A stretch of 64,000 bases of DNA from Shewanella hanedai (lineage in GTDB: Bacteria > Pseudomonadota > Gammaproteobacteria > Enterobacterales > Shewanellaceae), in assembly GCF_007197645.1 (NCBI RefSeq), contig NZ_VKGK01000007.1, positions 1 to 64,000 on the forward strand, in the 5' to 3' direction. Shown here in pieces: positions 1-9,967 of the stretch (positions are counted from its first letter, which is position 1; each line of letters opens with the position of its first letter). The notes under the pieces are model-generated. The model did not search any database and had not been told where the DNA came from. It was given only the letters and a program-made list of their open reading frames with translations. The translations under genes and the position numbers were made by a program.

Positions 1-103
1 CTCTTTAAAGAGCCGTTCGAGACTAGGACGTTGATAGGCAAGGTGTGTAAGCGTTGTGAGGCGTTGAGCTAACTTGTACTAATGACTCGTAAGGCTTAAC
101 CAT
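1..103 (+). rRNA. rrl: 23S ribosomal RNA, 3' end (partial)
   Basis: The first ~103 bases match the conserved 3' terminus of bacterial 23S rRNA: the stretch around 61-103 (GTTGAGCTAAC, GTACTAATGA, GGCTTAACC) is nearly the E. coli ending. The rest of the gene lies outside the window to the left. The end is placed by analogy with the E. coli 3' end and could be off by a few bases. The 5S gene follows after a ~170-base spacer with no tRNA. Confidence 0.95.
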
Positions 104-276
104 ACAACCCAGATGGGTTTTATGAAGCGACAATAGTGATTACTTCATAAGCACAAAAGAATACGAACTTGATTTACGTGTTACCCAATTATTTAGAATT
201 ATCTTGCGAATGTGAGATAACAGCTTTCGAAATTATTTACCTTTAGCTTTTTAAAAGCTGAAAGTAATAGCAAATT

Positions 277-396
277 TGTCTGGAAACCATAGCATTGTGG
301 CCCCACCTGATCCCATCCCGAACTCAGAAGTGAAACGCAATCGCGCCGATGGTAGTGTGGGGTCTCCCCATGTGAGAGTAGGTCATTTCCAGGCGC
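277..396 (+). rRNA. rrf: 5S ribosomal RNA
   Basis: A 120-base gene with the typical 5S core: CCCACCTGATCCCATCCCGAA, GAACTCAGAAGTGAAACG, GCGCCGATGGTAGTGTGGGG and GAGAGTAGG. The terminal stem is formed by TGTCTGGAA at the 5' end and TTCCAGGCG at the 3' end. It is transcribed with the upstream 23S as the end of an rrn operon and is followed by a strong terminator. Ends are assigned by comparison with E. coli 5S and are accurate to about two bases. Confidence 0.95.
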
Positions 397-410
397 CTAT
401 TTAAGTGACA

Positions 411-437
411 AAGCCACCTTATTAAGGTGGCTTTTTT
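411..437 (+). terminator. Rho-independent terminator of the rrn operon
   Basis: AAGCCACCTT pairs with AAGGTGGCTT around a short ATT loop and is followed by a T-run. It lies 14 bases after the 5S gene, as expected for rrn operon termination. Confidence 0.9.
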
Positions 438-1020
438 GCGTTTGGGATTTTAGAAGTTTGAAATTTCATTTTCCGTATCGAATTTATTGCAGACAGGTGG
501 CTTATCCACTTAAGCACGTACGTGCAATGCCTACCTCGATGTCGACCCGCCGCTAAGCGGGCTCCCCAGTTCAGCGACTTCGTCACTTCTCGCTACAAAG
601 CAGCTGAATGCTGCGCATCCAATACACTACTTTTTCGGCCCCATGTGTCCCTTTCGAGGATAATAAAGAGTAGGGCGAATATTGCGATAGTGATGTGCTT
701 ATGAGCGCGAAGCTTTAGCGTAGCTGGCCATGACAGGCGCCTATTTAGTATTTAAGCCCGCTACGATGTAGCGGGCTTTTTTACGTCTGCAATTTGTCAT
801 TTCTAACCACCTTCCTTATTAAACGGTTTCTAAACTTCCGCGAATAACGTCATAAAAACTGTGCTGTGAGGGCAAGATATTCATACCTGTAGCGCGTTAA
901 TTAGAACCGTCTTTTTAATTGAACATATTGAACCTCAAATAAATTCTATGCTGGTATTGCTATTGAGACTGGGCTTGTTACTTTAGCTGGTATTAACGGA
1001 TTACTGACTTAGGATTGTCG
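438..1020. other. Intergenic region downstream of rrn; contains a repeated 5S-boundary motif
   Basis: About 580 bases between the rrn terminator and cinA without a convincing gene. Positions 734-748 repeat the 5S 3' boundary (CAGGCGCCTATTTA, also at 391-404) and are followed by a second terminator at 754-782. This suggests a duplicated or recombined rrn tail. A 60-codon open frame at 522-704 has no ribosome binding site and no recognisable protein character. The stretch from 783 to 1010 should hold the cinA promoter, but no clear -35/-10 pair was identified. Confidence 0.6.
754..782 (+). terminator. Second rrn-distal terminator
   Basis: AAGCCCGCTAC pairs with GTAGCGGGCTT around a GAT loop, followed by six T. 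It sits right after a copy of the sequence that borders the 5S gene, so it is probably a duplicated rrn terminator region with a different stem. Confidence 0.85.
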
Positions 1021-2295
1021 ATGAAGCTCGAGATGATTTGTACTGGTGAAGAGGTGTTAGCGGGGCAGATAGTAGATACGAATGCTGCTTGGTTTGCTAA
1101 CGCGCTTATGGAAAAGGGAATTGAATGTCAGCGCCGTATAACCGTTGGTGACCGTTTAGAAGATTTGGTTGCAGTATTTAAAGAGCGTAGTACTGAAGCC
1201 GATATCATAATGGTCAATGGCGGTTTAGGGCCTACTAGTGATGATCTCTCTACTGAGGCTATGGCTTCCGCTATGGGAGTAAGTCTTGTTGAAAACAAAG
1301 AGTGGCGCAATAAGTTAGAGGCTTGGTTTACCAAAAATGGTCGAGTTATGGCTGCAAGTAACCTAAAGCAGGCGTTACTTCCCGAAGGGGCTGTGATGAT
1401 CGATAACCCTGTCGGTACAGCTTGCGGATTTGCAGTCAAATTCAATCGTGCCTGGCTGTTCTTTACTCCTGGTGTTCCTTTTGAATTCAAGCGCATGGTG
1501 ACTGATCAATTCATTCCTTTTGTTGAGGATAGATTCCCTTTATCTGAGCCCGTTTCAGTGAAGAAGCTGCTAACACTTGGAAATGGTGAGTCAGCTTTGG
1601 CAGACAAACTTGAGGTGATTTCTTTACCTGAAGGGATCACGCTAGGTTACCGCTCTTATATGCCTTATATCGAAATAAAGCTGTTTGCGCGTGGGCAATT
1701 GGCGATTGATTCGATCCCAAGAATAACTGAAAGGGTGGAAGAGATACTTGGTAATGGAGTTGTGGCAGAAGACATTACAACGTTAGATCAAGAGATCCAT
1801 AATCGATTAGTTAATTCTGGTTTAACCCTGAGTGTTGCTGAATCTTGCACTGGAGGCATGATCACAAGCGGTTTAGTGGCATTTGCTGGAAGCTCTGCTT
1901 ACCTGCATCAAGGTTTGGTCACTTACAGTAATGAGGCTAAAGTAAAAGTATTAGGTGTTAACCCTCATACACTAGATGATCATGGCGCGGTATCAATTGC
2001 CACGGTAGAGGAGATGGTTAAAGGAGCTCGTGGAATTTTGGATAGTGACTTCGCTCTTGCTACCAGCGGTATTGCCGGACCTGAAGGTGGAAGTGATGAA
2101 AAGCCAGTTGGTACTGTCGCTATCGCTTTAGCGACTAAGTCAGGAGTGTACAGTCAGATGCTGAAACTTCCTAGTCGATCTCGTGCATTGGTGCGTACTT
2201 TAAGTACCGCAGTTGCCTATGACATGCTTAGACGCGAGCTATTAGGTGAAGCTGTCATTGTGGATTACGCTTCTTTTTCACGTTTTAGTAAATAG
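1021..2295 (+). CDS. cinA: CinA family nicotinamide-nucleotide amidase
   Basis: Two-domain CinA protein of about 424 residues. The N-terminal half is the MoCF-like domain (COG1058; visible motif GGLGPTSDD near residue 70). The C-terminal half is the NMN amidase domain (VAESCTGG near residue 275 and SGIAGPEGG near 350), which deamidates nicotinamide mononucleotide in pyridine nucleotide recycling. The length is normal for full-length CinA, so both domains are kept. An in-frame TTG lies two codons upstream at 1015, but the ATG at 1021 has AGGA about seven bases before it and is preferred. The gene stands alone and ends at a terminator shared with the convergent lipoprotein gene. Confidence 0.93.
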   Translation: MKLEMICTGEEVLAGQIVDTNAAWFANALMEKGIECQRRITVGDRLEDLVAVFKERSTEADIIMVNGGLGPTSDDLSTEAMASAMGVSLVENKEWRNKLEAWFTKNGRVMAASNLKQALLPEGAVMIDNPVGTACGFAVKFNRAWLFFTPGVPFEFKRMVTDQFIPFVEDRFPLSEPVSVKKLLTLGNGESALADKLEVISLPEGITLGYRSYMPYIEIKLFARGQLAIDSIPRITERVEEILGNGVVAEDITTLDQEIHNRLVNSGLTLSVAESCTGGMITSGLVAFAGSSAYLHQGLVTYSNEAKVKVLGVNPHTLDDHGAVSIATVEEMVKGARGILDSDFALATSGIAGPEGGSDEKPVGTVAIALATKSGVYSQMLKLPSRSRALVRTLSTAVAYDMLRRELLGEAVIVDYASFSRFSK

Positions 2296-2312
2296 TTTAA
2301 AAATACATATAA

Positions 2313-2343
2313 AAAATGCAATCAAGGGTGTTGATTGCATTTT
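2313..2343. terminator. Bidirectional terminator between cinA and the ppc operon
   Basis: ATGCAATCA pairs with TTGATTGCAT around AGGGTG, with an A-run on the left and TTT on the right, so it can stop transcription from both convergent genes. Confidence 0.8.
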
Positions 2344-2370
2344 CTGTATTAGGCTAACAAGGTTATAAAC

Positions 2371-2916
2371 TTATTCGTCAAATATTAGCTTTAGCTTTCC
2401 AGGCTCTACTTTTATCTGCTTAGTCATGTCAGCGATTAAAGCTTGATTAGATTCAGAGGTATCAAGTACATAAACTGGCTGCGTTTCTAAAAAGTTAGTC
2501 AAGAACCCCATCATTTGTGGCGCCACTTGTTTCACCGCTTTCTCAATATCTTTAGGATCAGATTCGATACTCACGAGTGTTAACTGCTTTAAATAGACGC
2601 TATGACTTTGAGCATCATACCAAGGCTCGGCCTCAAAGGTCGTCTTCATATTCGCTTTGAACGGGACTAACGGGTTTTTGATCTTAATCACGCTATCAGC
2701 TGTGACTGACATAGTGTCAGCTTTATGTCCCAACTCTACATCGATATTATTGATGCGCATTTCAATGCCAAAGAGTTGGTTACCCTCTTTGACTTCGAAA
2801 TGGATCTCATCGGATAGATAGCCTTCTAATTCCTCTTCTGTAATGCTGTACTGGCTAACACATCCAGTCAGTAACAGCATTGTGAGAGGAAGCATGCAAC
2901 TTAAGAGTTTCATCAA
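2371..2916 (-). CDS. DUF1439 (YceB-like) lipoprotein
   Basis: 181-residue predicted outer-membrane-type lipoprotein. Residues 1-19 form a lipoprotein signal ending in the lipobox LLTGC, with Cys19 as the lipidation site. The rest resembles the DUF1439/YceB family: a beta-rich domain with the pattern of alternating charged and hydrophobic strands (for example around [10 protein letters not shown] and [12 protein letters not shown]). Function in the family is unknown; YceB-like folds bind lipids or hydrophobic ligands. Its start codon overlaps the ppc stop by four bases, so the two are translated from one message. No link to PEP carboxylase activity is implied. Confidence 0.8.
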   Translation of the reverse strand: MMKLLSCMLPLTMLLLTGCVSQYSITEEELEGYLSDEIHFEVKEGNQLFGIEMRINNIDVELGHKADTMSVTADSVIKIKNPLVPFKANMKTTFEAEPWYDAQSHSVYLKQLTLVSIESDPKDIEKAVKQVAPQMMGFLTNFLETQPVYVLDTSESNQALIADMTKQIKVEPGKLKLIFDE

Positions 2917-5549
2917 CCTGTATTTCTCATGCCTGCAGCAACACCTGCAATAGTAAGCATTAATGCTAACTCTACATTGGTTGATGGGGCTTCTTCTTTA
3001 CGAGTTCGGGCTAACAGTTCAGCCTGCATAAAGTTCAATGGATCGATGTAGGGGTTTCTCAATGTCACCGATTCTCGGCTCCACGGAGTATGCTCCATTA
3101 ACGCTTCTGATTGAGTCAGTTCTAGCACAGCTTTGATGCCTGTTGCTAAACGAGCTCTCAATGCGTCACCGAGATGATGCAGATTTTCTGGTACTAAACA
3201 TGTTTCATAGTACTTGGCTAAGTTAGGTTCAGCTTTAGCATAAACCATCTCTAACATAGAGATCCTTGTTTTAAAGAAAGGCCAATCCTGTTCCATTTCT
3301 TGCAGTAGTGGCATATCTCCTCTATCACTTGCGGCTTGTAATGCCTCACCTGCGCCAAGCCAAGCTGGGAGCATTAAGCGGTTTTGTGACCAAGCAAAGA
3401 TCCATGGAATCGCGCGTAGTGATTCTATCCCGCCATCAACTCGGCGTTTTGCTGGACGGCTACCTAGAGGTAGCTTACCCAATTCAACTTCTGGGGTCGC
3501 TGCGCGGAAATAGGCGACAAAATCGGGCTCTTCTCGAACAATAGCACGGTATGCGGCAACTGACTCTTCAGCCAGTCTCTCCATACATGTGCGCCATTCA
3601 GGTTTAGGCTCAGGAGGTGGCAGCAGTGTGGCTTCCATTACTGCTGAGGTGTACAGCGCTAAGCTCTGCACTGCGAGTTTAGGTAACCCAAATTTAAAGC
3701 GGATCATCTCACCTTGCTCAGTGACGCGAATACGGCCGTCTACTGATCCCGGCGGTTGAGAAAGAATAGCTTCATGAGCAGGTCCACCACCACGTCCGAT
3801 AGTGCCACCTCGTCCATGGAACAAGGTTAGTTTTACATCGGCTTGACGGCTTACTTCAACCAACTGCTCTTGGGCATGGTATTGCGCCCAAGCTGCTGCC
3901 ATTACACCGGCATCTTTTGCGGAGTCAGAATAACCAATCATCACTTCTTGATGACCTTTGGTATAACCACGGTACCAATCAATGGCAAATAGCGCAGTCA
4001 TGCAACTAGACGCGTTGTTGAGATCGTCTAAGGTTTCAAAAAGAGGTACAACACGCATCGGGTGCGGACAGCCAGTCTCTTTTAATAATAATAAAACCGT
4101 TAATACATCTGATGGCTTGCTGGCCATGGAGATCACATAGGAACCAAGGGCGCGAGCAGGTTGAGTTGCGACAAGACGACAAGTACTGACAACTTCAGCA
4201 ACTTCAGCGCTTGGTTGCCAGTTCGATGGGATCAGTGGACGCTTACTACTGAGTTCTCTGAGTAGGAATGATTGTTTCTCGCTTTCATCCCATTGGCCAA
4301 AATCTCCCATACCTAAGTAACGAGTGAGTTCAGCAATCACATCGCTGTGGCGCTCGGCATCTTGTCGTATATCCAGTCTGAGCATGTGGATGCCAAAACA
4401 GGCGATACGGCGTAAGGTATCAAGTAATAAGCCGTTAGCGATTAAGCTCATGCCTGAATCACAGAGGCTTTTGTAAAGCATCATCAGTGGGGTTTTAAGA
4501 TCGTTTTCATGCCAGATAATCGTGTCTAAATCGATTTCTGGTTGGTGACCTAATAAGCGTTCATTTAAATAATCTATGGTGTTTCTGAGTTTCAGCCTGA
4601 TATCGCGCAGCACATCTCGGTATGGTTCGTGGCTACCGTTAGTGAGTGCTAACAATTCATCGTTGGCTCCCTCCATAGATAGGTCGTTCACCAGTAAGAC
4701 GACATCCTTTAAATACATGCGAGCCGCTGTATGGCGGTTTCTATCCAATACTTCTTGAGTCACTTTAGCGGTGACAAAGGGGTTGCCATCGCGATCGCCA
4801 CCCATCCAGCTTGAAAAGCGTACTGGGGATATGTCGATTGGGAGTTGCTTACCCGTTTTTTCTTCGACTTGTTCATTAAGCTGTCGGAGAAAATCAGGAA
4901 TGGCTTGCCAGAGTGAGCCCTCTATGGTGCTCAGGCCCCAACGTGCTTCGTCAACTGGTGTCGGACGCTCGTGTCTAATTTCGTTAGTGTGCCAGATCTG
5001 TGCGATAAGCTGACGTAAGCGAAGGTGTTGTTGTTTCTTCTCTCGCTCAGTGAGCTGTGGATTTTCTAAGGCAGCAAGACTGTCGATAACAGATGAGTAT
5101 TTCTGGATTAAGGTTCGACGAGATATCTCTGTTGGGTGCGCCGTCAGTACTAAATCAATGTCTAGGTTTTGTAAGCAATCGAGCATTTTATCTTGGTCGA
5201 TATTGCTACTTAATACTCTGCTAAGCAGTTGTTCTACAGGATCAGGGACACAAACCAGTTCGTCACAATTGCGGCTGATGGTGTGAAATTGCTCTGCAAT
5301 GTTCGCTAAGTTTAGAAATTGATTGAATGCTTTAGCAAAAGGAACCAGCTCATTATCAGGAAGTGCAGCGAGTAATTTGAGCATCTCTTCACGAGAGGCT
5401 TCGTCGCCTTGTCGTGAGTTTTTAGCGAGTTGACGAATTTGCTCAATTTTATCAAGAAAAGGATCGTCTAAATTGGTGCGAATTGTGTCACCAAGGATCT
5501 GTCCTAAGGTACCGACATTGGACCTCAAAGACGCATACATATCAGCCAT
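2913..5549 (-). CDS. ppc: Phosphoenolpyruvate carboxylase
   Basis: 878-residue PEP carboxylase, the usual length. It catalyses irreversible carboxylation of PEP to oxaloacetate and refills the TCA cycle. The catalytic His138 lies in [12 protein letters not shown] at the same number as in E. coli. The glycine-rich catalytic loop [14 protein letters not shown] and the [10 protein letters not shown] motif are present, and the C-terminus ends in the conserved MRNTG. The start is the ATG complementary to 5547-5549. The gene is the first of a two-gene minus-strand operon with the overlapping lipoprotein. Confidence 0.97.
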   Translation of the reverse strand: MADMYASLRSNVGTLGQILGDTIRTNLDDPFLDKIEQIRQLAKNSRQGDEASREEMLKLLAALPDNELVPFAKAFNQFLNLANIAEQFHTISRNCDELVCVPDPVEQLLSRVLSSNIDQDKMLDCLQNLDIDLVLTAHPTEISRRTLIQKYSSVIDSLAALENPQLTEREKKQQHLRLRQLIAQIWHTNEIRHERPTPVDEARWGLSTIEGSLWQAIPDFLRQLNEQVEEKTGKQLPIDISPVRFSSWMGGDRDGNPFVTAKVTQEVLDRNRHTAARMYLKDVVLLVNDLSMEGANDELLALTNGSHEPYRDVLRDIRLKLRNTIDYLNERLLGHQPEIDLDTIIWHENDLKTPLMMLYKSLCDSGMSLIANGLLLDTLRRIACFGIHMLRLDIRQDAERHSDVIAELTRYLGMGDFGQWDESEKQSFLLRELSSKRPLIPSNWQPSAEVAEVVSTCRLVATQPARALGSYVISMASKPSDVLTVLLLLKETGCPHPMRVVPLFETLDDLNNASSCMTALFAIDWYRGYTKGHQEVMIGYSDSAKDAGVMAAAWAQYHAQEQLVEVSRQADVKLTLFHGRGGTIGRGGGPAHEAILSQPPGSVDGRIRVTEQGEMIRFKFGLPKLAVQSLALYTSAVMEATLLPPPEPKPEWRTCMERLAEESVAAYRAIVREEPDFVAYFRAATPEVELGKLPLGSRPAKRRVDGGIESLRAIPWIFAWSQNRLMLPAWLGAGEALQAASDRGDMPLLQEMEQDWPFFKTRISMLEMVYAKAEPNLAKYYETCLVPENLHHLGDALRARLATGIKAVLELTQSEALMEHTPWSRESVTLRNPYIDPLNFMQAELLARTRKEEAPSTNVELALMLTIAGVAAGMRNTG

Positions 5550-5696
5550 ACTTACTCCATACCAAGATTTATGCTAGTCAGCCACAATACCTAGGCTTGA
5601 TGGCCAAGGTCAATATTGGCATGCGAGATATTGTGAGCTTATGTGTTTTATATCACTTAAGCTGATGTAAATAGCCTAAGTTATTATAGAAATTAA

Positions 5697-6848
5697 CTAT
5701 TTAATACATGCGTGATAGATAAGTTGTTTCAATAAACTAACAGTCTGGTTGAGATACTTAGTGTCCAAATACTCATCGGGTTGGTGTGCTTGTTCGATAC
5801 TTCCTGGTCCAAGTACGAGTGTTTGGCAGCCAAGCTTAGAGATGTAGGGTGCTTCGGTGGCATAGTTAACAACTTCGGGGGCATGGGCTGATAGTTCGGC
5901 AACAAGTTTACTCCAACTGTTTTCTGCACTGTCTGCAAAAGGCTCAGATCCTGGATAAAGCGGTGCGACATTGATACAACCAGGATACTTTTCATTGATC
6001 GGTGCAAGGTAGTTGATGACCAGTTGCTCTAACACATCCAGTTCCAGTCCCGGCAGTGGTCGTATATCGATGTGGAGATCGCAACAACCACAGATCCTAT
6101 TGGCAGCATCACCGCCGTGAACGTGGCCAAAATTCATCGTAGGGTAGGGTACGCTAAACGCCTCTTCTCTATAATTATCTGCCAAATGTTGTTTGAGCTT
6201 TAATAGCTGCCCCATTACTTGGTGCATGATCTCGATGGCATTGATCCCTTTGGCTGGATCGGAAGAGTGACCACTCTTTCCTACAACTCGGATCCCTTGA
6301 GTAAGATGACCTTTATGCATATATACCGGTTTGAGACTGGTGGGCTCACCTATGATGGCATAATCTGGCGCGATAGATTTTTGCTGTGCGAATGCCTTGG
6401 CGCCATTCATGGTGGTTTCTTCATCGGCGCTGGCGAGAATGTGAAGCGGACGTTTGAATTGAGTCAGCGGCATATCCTTTAGGGCTTCAAGCACAAGGGC
6501 AAAAAAACCTTTCATATCACAGGTGCCTAAGCCATACCAACGATTATCTTTTTCGGTCAAGGTAAATGGGTCTTGGCTCCAGCGTCCTTCGTCGTACGGT
6601 ACGGTATCAGTGTGACCGGCTAACAGTAATCCTCCTTTACCAGAGCCAAAAGAGGCGACTAAATTATGCTTATTGCGTGAATCTTCAACTGCCTGAACCT
6701 TACATTCAAACCCTAATTCTGAAAACCAAGTTTGCAAGAGATCGATGACGCCTTGGTTACTCATATCTTGCTCGACTTCGAGTGCACTTATCGAAGGTGT
6801 AGCAATTAATTGGCTAAAATTGCTTTTCAAATCTGCTAATGAACTCAT
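5697..6848 (-). CDS. argE: Acetylornithine deacetylase
   Basis: 383-residue M20-family metallohydrolase that removes acetate from N-acetylornithine to give ornithine. Metal-site motifs are visible: AGHTDTVPYD near residue 77 (metal-binding His and Asp), LGTCDMKG near 110 and ADEETTMNGAK near 145 (catalytic Glu). It is transcribed divergently from argCBFGH across a 273-base region with ArgR-box-like sequence, the same bipolar arrangement known from enterobacteria. Presence of argE indicates the linear (non-ArgJ) arginine pathway. Confidence 0.95.
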   Translation of the reverse strand: MSSLADLKSNFSQLIATPSISALEVEQDMSNQGVIDLLQTWFSELGFECKVQAVEDSRNKHNLVASFGSGKGGLLLAGHTDTVPYDEGRWSQDPFTLTEKDNRWYGLGTCDMKGFFALVLEALKDMPLTQFKRPLHILASADEETTMNGAKAFAQQKSIAPDYAIIGEPTSLKPVYMHKGHLTQGIRVVGKSGHSSDPAKGINAIEIMHQVMGQLLKLKQHLADNYREEAFSVPYPTMNFGHVHGGDAANRICGCCDLHIDIRPLPGLELDVLEQLVINYLAPINEKYPGCINVAPLYPGSEPFADSAENSWSKLVAELSAHAPEVVNYATEAPYISKLGCQTLVLGPGSIEQAHQPDEYLDTKYLNQTVSLLKQLIYHACIK

Positions 6849-6859
6849 AAGTTATTCCG

Positions 6860-6895
6860 TAAATATATATATTCAAATATATTGCATAATTAGTT
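6860..6895. promoter_or_regulatory. Candidate ArgR box pair upstream of argE
   Basis: Two adjacent ~18-base AT-rich imperfect palindromes. The first ends in a clear right half-site (TATATATTCAAA) and the second contains TTGCATAATTA. They fit loosely to the ArgR consensus WNTGAATWWWWATTCANW. They lie 12-47 bases upstream of the argE start. Assignment rests on motif shape and context, not on a scored matrix. Confidence 0.5.
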
Positions 6896-6960
6896 TCTTG
6901 TGGTAGTCTATCAAACAGCTAAGACGAGCACCAGATTACAATGGATATTATTGAGAGTAC

Positions 6961-6996
6961 AAATGAATAATCTACACATAAAATTTATTATTAAGG
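6961..6996. promoter_or_regulatory. Candidate ArgR box upstream of argC
   Basis: AAATGAATAAT followed by TTTATTATTAA, resembling ArgR half-sites spaced as two boxes, about 130 bases before argC. It would serve the argC-side promoter of the bipolar arg operator. The match is partial. Confidence 0.4.
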
Positions 6997-7121
6997 CGAT
7001 ATATAAAGACTTCCTGCGACGATAAACTTGTCAAAATTGGTATTTCTACCAGGGGCTTAAGTTGTGCCCTTTCTTTTTTTACTTTTAAAGCATTAATATT
7101 CAAATTAAGAAGTGTCAGATT

Positions 7122-8102
7122 ATGAAAAGCATTGCGATTATTGGCGCGAGTGGTTACACCGGCGCACAAATTACTTCTCTCATCGATGCCGATAATAACT
7201 TAGTTATTCAAGGCCTTTATGTCTCAGAAAATAGTCTAGATAAAGGTAAGCCTTTGTCTGAGCTTTACCCTACATACAGTCATATTTCCCAGTCTCTATC
7301 ACCTTTATCAGCTGAAGCAAAAGCCCTTATCGTTAAACAAGCCGACGGCGTGGTGCTGGCTACCGATCATGCTGTTAGTTTGCATTTGGCTGCTTGGTTT
7401 TTTGAACAAGGTTTAGCCGTATTCGATCTCAGTGGCGCTTACAGATTCTCAGATACAACTCAATATCCCAAATGGTACGGCTTTGAGCATGATTATCCTG
7501 AAGTTTTATCTCATGCTGTTTATGGACTGGCCGAGTGGAATGCTGCTCAAATTGCGGACAGTAAGATGATTGCTGTGCCGGGATGTTATCCGACTGCATC
7601 ACTTACAGCGCTTAAGCCATTGAGTTCATTATTGACTGCTGTTTTACCGGTGATCAATGCGGTGAGTGGGGTTACCGGTGCTGGACGTAAGGCGCAACTG
7701 AATACTAGTTTTTGTGAGGTGAGCTTAACCCCTTATGGTGTACTCGGTCACAGGCATCAGCCTGAAATCGTAACGCAGTTGGGTCAGGAAGTGATATTCA
7801 CGCCTCATTTAGGTAATTTCAAACGGGGCATTTTAGCCACGATCACAGTGCAGCTAAAAGCGGGAACAACCGAGGCCGATATTAAAGCTGCTTATGCCGT
7901 TTATGATGATGCTCCCTTGATCACAGTAAAACAAAATCAATTCCCTAAAGTGGATGATGTGACGAATACACCTAATTGCCACCTTGGATGGAAGTTTGAT
8001 CCTCAGACGGGTTATTTGGTGGTAGCGAGCGCGATTGATAACCTGATGAAGGGAGCTGCTAGCCAAGCCCTTCAGTGCATAAAGATTCATTTCAAATACT
8101 AA
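7122..8102 (+). CDS. argC: N-acetyl-gamma-glutamyl-phosphate reductase
   Basis: 326-residue NADPH-dependent reductase, third step of ornithine synthesis (acetylglutamyl phosphate to the semialdehyde). An N-terminal Rossmann motif [10 protein letters not shown] (residues 7-16) and the active-site Cys155 in VPGCYPTAS are present. The later motifs TGAGRK and HRHQPE also fit the family. First gene of the argCBFGH operon, 17 bases before argB. Confidence 0.96.
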   Translation: MKSIAIIGASGYTGAQITSLIDADNNLVIQGLYVSENSLDKGKPLSELYPTYSHISQSLSPLSAEAKALIVKQADGVVLATDHAVSLHLAAWFFEQGLAVFDLSGAYRFSDTTQYPKWYGFEHDYPEVLSHAVYGLAEWNAAQIADSKMIAVPGCYPTASLTALKPLSSLLTAVLPVINAVSGVTGAGRKAQLNTSFCEVSLTPYGVLGHRHQPEIVTQLGQEVIFTPHLGNFKRGILATITVQLKAGTTEADIKAAYAVYDDAPLITVKQNQFPKVDDVTNTPNCHLGWKFDPQTGYLVVASAIDNLMKGAASQALQCIKIHFKY

Positions 8103-8119
8103 TTAGACAGGCGATTACG

Positions 8120-8905
8120 ATGACAAAAAACAGTGACACATTAGTTATCAAAGTTGGTGGTGCCCTGCTTCAGTGTGAGATGGGGATGGCAAGGTTGATG
8201 GATACTGCGGCTAAGATGATAGCCAAGGGGCAGAGAATTATTTTAGTCCATGGTGGAGGTTGTTTGGTTGATGAACAACTTACAGCTAATGGCATGAAGA
8301 CGGAAAAGCTTGATGGCTTAAGAGTCACTCCTGCTGAGCAGATCCCCGTCATTGTTGGTGCGCTGGCGGGTACTTCAAATAAGGTTTTGCAGGCGGCAGC
8401 TATCAAAGCTGGTGTGACTTCGGTTGGTATGAGTTTGGCTGATGGCAATATCGTTGTCGCCAAAGTCAAAGATGAGAGTTTAGGGTTTGTGGGCGAGGTT
8501 GCTCCCAAAGATGCAATGTATCTCGAGTTCTTGCTATCGCAAGGTTGGTTACCCATCGTGAGTTCTATTGCCATCGATGAAAGTGGTCAACAGCTTAATG
8601 TGAATGCGGATCAAGCTGCCACTGTATTGGCCAAGTTGGTTGATGCTCAACTGGTACTGTTATCTGATGTATCAGGTGTTCTCGACGGTAAAGGTCAATT
8701 AATTCAAAGTTTGAACAGGGCTCAGGTAGAGGATTTAACCAATAAAGGCGTGATTGAAAAAGGCATGAAGGTCAAAGTCGAGGCGGCCCTTGATGTTGCT
8801 GAACTGATGGGGCAGACCGTTCAAGTCGCCTCATGGAGAAGTGCTGATCAGCTAGCTGCGTTGTCTAATGGACAAAGTATTGGTACGCAGATCCAACCTA
8901 ATTAA
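8120..8905 (+). CDS. argB: Acetylglutamate kinase
   Basis: 261-residue amino acid kinase that phosphorylates N-acetylglutamate. The N-terminal VIKVGGALLQ and the HGGGCLVDEQL loop (phosphate and substrate binding) and the NVNADQAA segment near residue 180 are visible. The frame is open further upstream to a GTG at 8075, but that start would overlap argC. The ATG at 8120 gives the usual E. coli-like length and has AGG eight bases before it. No N-terminal extension of the arginine-inhibited hexameric type is seen. Confidence 0.95.
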   Translation: MTKNSDTLVIKVGGALLQCEMGMARLMDTAAKMIAKGQRIILVHGGGCLVDEQLTANGMKTEKLDGLRVTPAEQIPVIVGALAGTSNKVLQAAAIKAGVTSVGMSLADGNIVVAKVKDESLGFVGEVAPKDAMYLEFLLSQGWLPIVSSIAIDESGQQLNVNADQAATVLAKLVDAQLVLLSDVSGVLDGKGQLIQSLNRAQVEDLTNKGVIEKGMKVKVEAALDVAELMGQTVQVASWRSADQLAALSNGQSIGTQIQPN

Positions 8906-8994
8906 ATCTTATATAAAATTAAATTTTAGCGGGCTTAAAGCGGCCTGTTATTAAAGTGACAAGTTTGGTGACATCACCAACTAGAGGAGTTTGA

Positions 8995-9903
8995 ATGGAC
9001 CACTTATTATCGATTAAAGACCTATCCCAAGAGCAGCTCTTAGCGTTACTTTCTCTTGCTAAGAAGATTAAGGCTAATCCTGCAGAATATAGACATGCAT
9101 TAGATGGTAAAAGTGTGGTGATGTTATTCGAAAAGCCTTCATTGAGAACCCGTGTGAGTTTCGACATAGGTATTAATAAATTGGGTGGTCATTGTCTTTA
9201 TTTGGATCAACAAAATGGCGCATTAGGTAAGCGTGAGCCTGTGTCGGACTTTGCGGCAAATATCTCCTGTTGGGCCGATGCCATCGTTGCGAGGACTTTT
9301 CTGCATTCAACCATCGAAACCTTGGCCGAATACGGTACGGTGCCTGTGATCAATGCACTGTCTGATCTTTATCATCCTTGTCAGGGCTTAGCAGACTTTC
9401 TCACATTGTCGGAAAAATTCGATGACTTGAGTCAGGTTAAACTCGCTTATGTGGGTGATGGTAATAATGTGACTCATTCGTTGATGTATGGCGCAGCTAT
9501 TTTAGGGGCGACGATGACAGTGCTTTGTCCACCGGGTCATTTTCCTGATGGGCAAGTTGTTGTCGAAGCTCAAGCTTTGGCAGCAAAGCATGGTGGTAAG
9601 CTAATACTTACATCAGATGTTGAGCAGTTAGCTGAACAGGACGCCATCTACACCGATACGTGGATCTCTATGGGTGATGATACGGACTTGGGTGAGATAA
9701 AAGCTAAATTCCAGCCTTATCAAGTTAACGAAGTGATGATGAAAAAAGCGGGTGCTAACTTCTTTATGCACTGCCTACCTGCGTACCGAGGAGTAGAGGT
9801 TACCGCTGAGGTGGTCGACGGTGAAGGCTCACTTATATTGCAACAGGCGGAAAACCGCATGCACGCACAAAATGCCGTTTTGGTTACCTTATTAGGTCAG
9901 TAA
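8995..9903 (+). CDS. argF: Ornithine carbamoyltransferase
   Basis: 302-residue anabolic OTCase making citrulline from ornithine and carbamoyl phosphate. The carbamoyl-phosphate motif SLRTR is present (EKPSLRTRVSF, near residues 46-56), as are the HPCQ site (YHPCQGLADF) and the ornithine-binding HCLPA near the C-terminus. A GAGGAG ribosome binding site precedes the ATG. It sits between argB and argG in the arginine operon. Confidence 0.95.
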   Translation: MDHLLSIKDLSQEQLLALLSLAKKIKANPAEYRHALDGKSVVMLFEKPSLRTRVSFDIGINKLGGHCLYLDQQNGALGKREPVSDFAANISCWADAIVARTFLHSTIETLAEYGTVPVINALSDLYHPCQGLADFLTLSEKFDDLSQVKLAYVGDGNNVTHSLMYGAAILGATMTVLCPPGHFPDGQVVVEAQALAAKHGGKLILTSDVEQLAEQDAIYTDTWISMGDDTDLGEIKAKFQPYQVNEVMMKKAGANFFMHCLPAYRGVEVTAEVVDGEGSLILQQAENRMHAQNAVLVTLLGQ

Positions 9904-9967
9904 TTTAATCTATATTGGTCTTGCAGAGTTGCTCTGTGAGACACGTTAACAGAATTAGGAAATAAAC

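Noticed and set aside
104-276. Possible tRNA between 23S and 5S
   Set aside because: No acceptor stem or T-loop (GTTCGANTC) sequence is present in the spacer.
522-704. 60-codon open frame downstream of the 5S gene
   Set aside because: No ribosome binding site, residue composition unlike a protein, and it lies in a spacer that shows a repeated 5S boundary.
1128-1496. 122-codon minus-strand frame inside cinA
   Set aside because: Lies wholly inside a well-supported gene on the other strand and has no family features.
6972-7169. 65-codon minus-strand frame in the argE-argC control region
   Set aside because: Runs into argC antisense, covers putative ArgR boxes and has no ribosome site.
8170-8574. 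134-codon minus-strand frame inside argB
   Set aside because: Mirror frame of argB codons; no start signals, and argB is certain.
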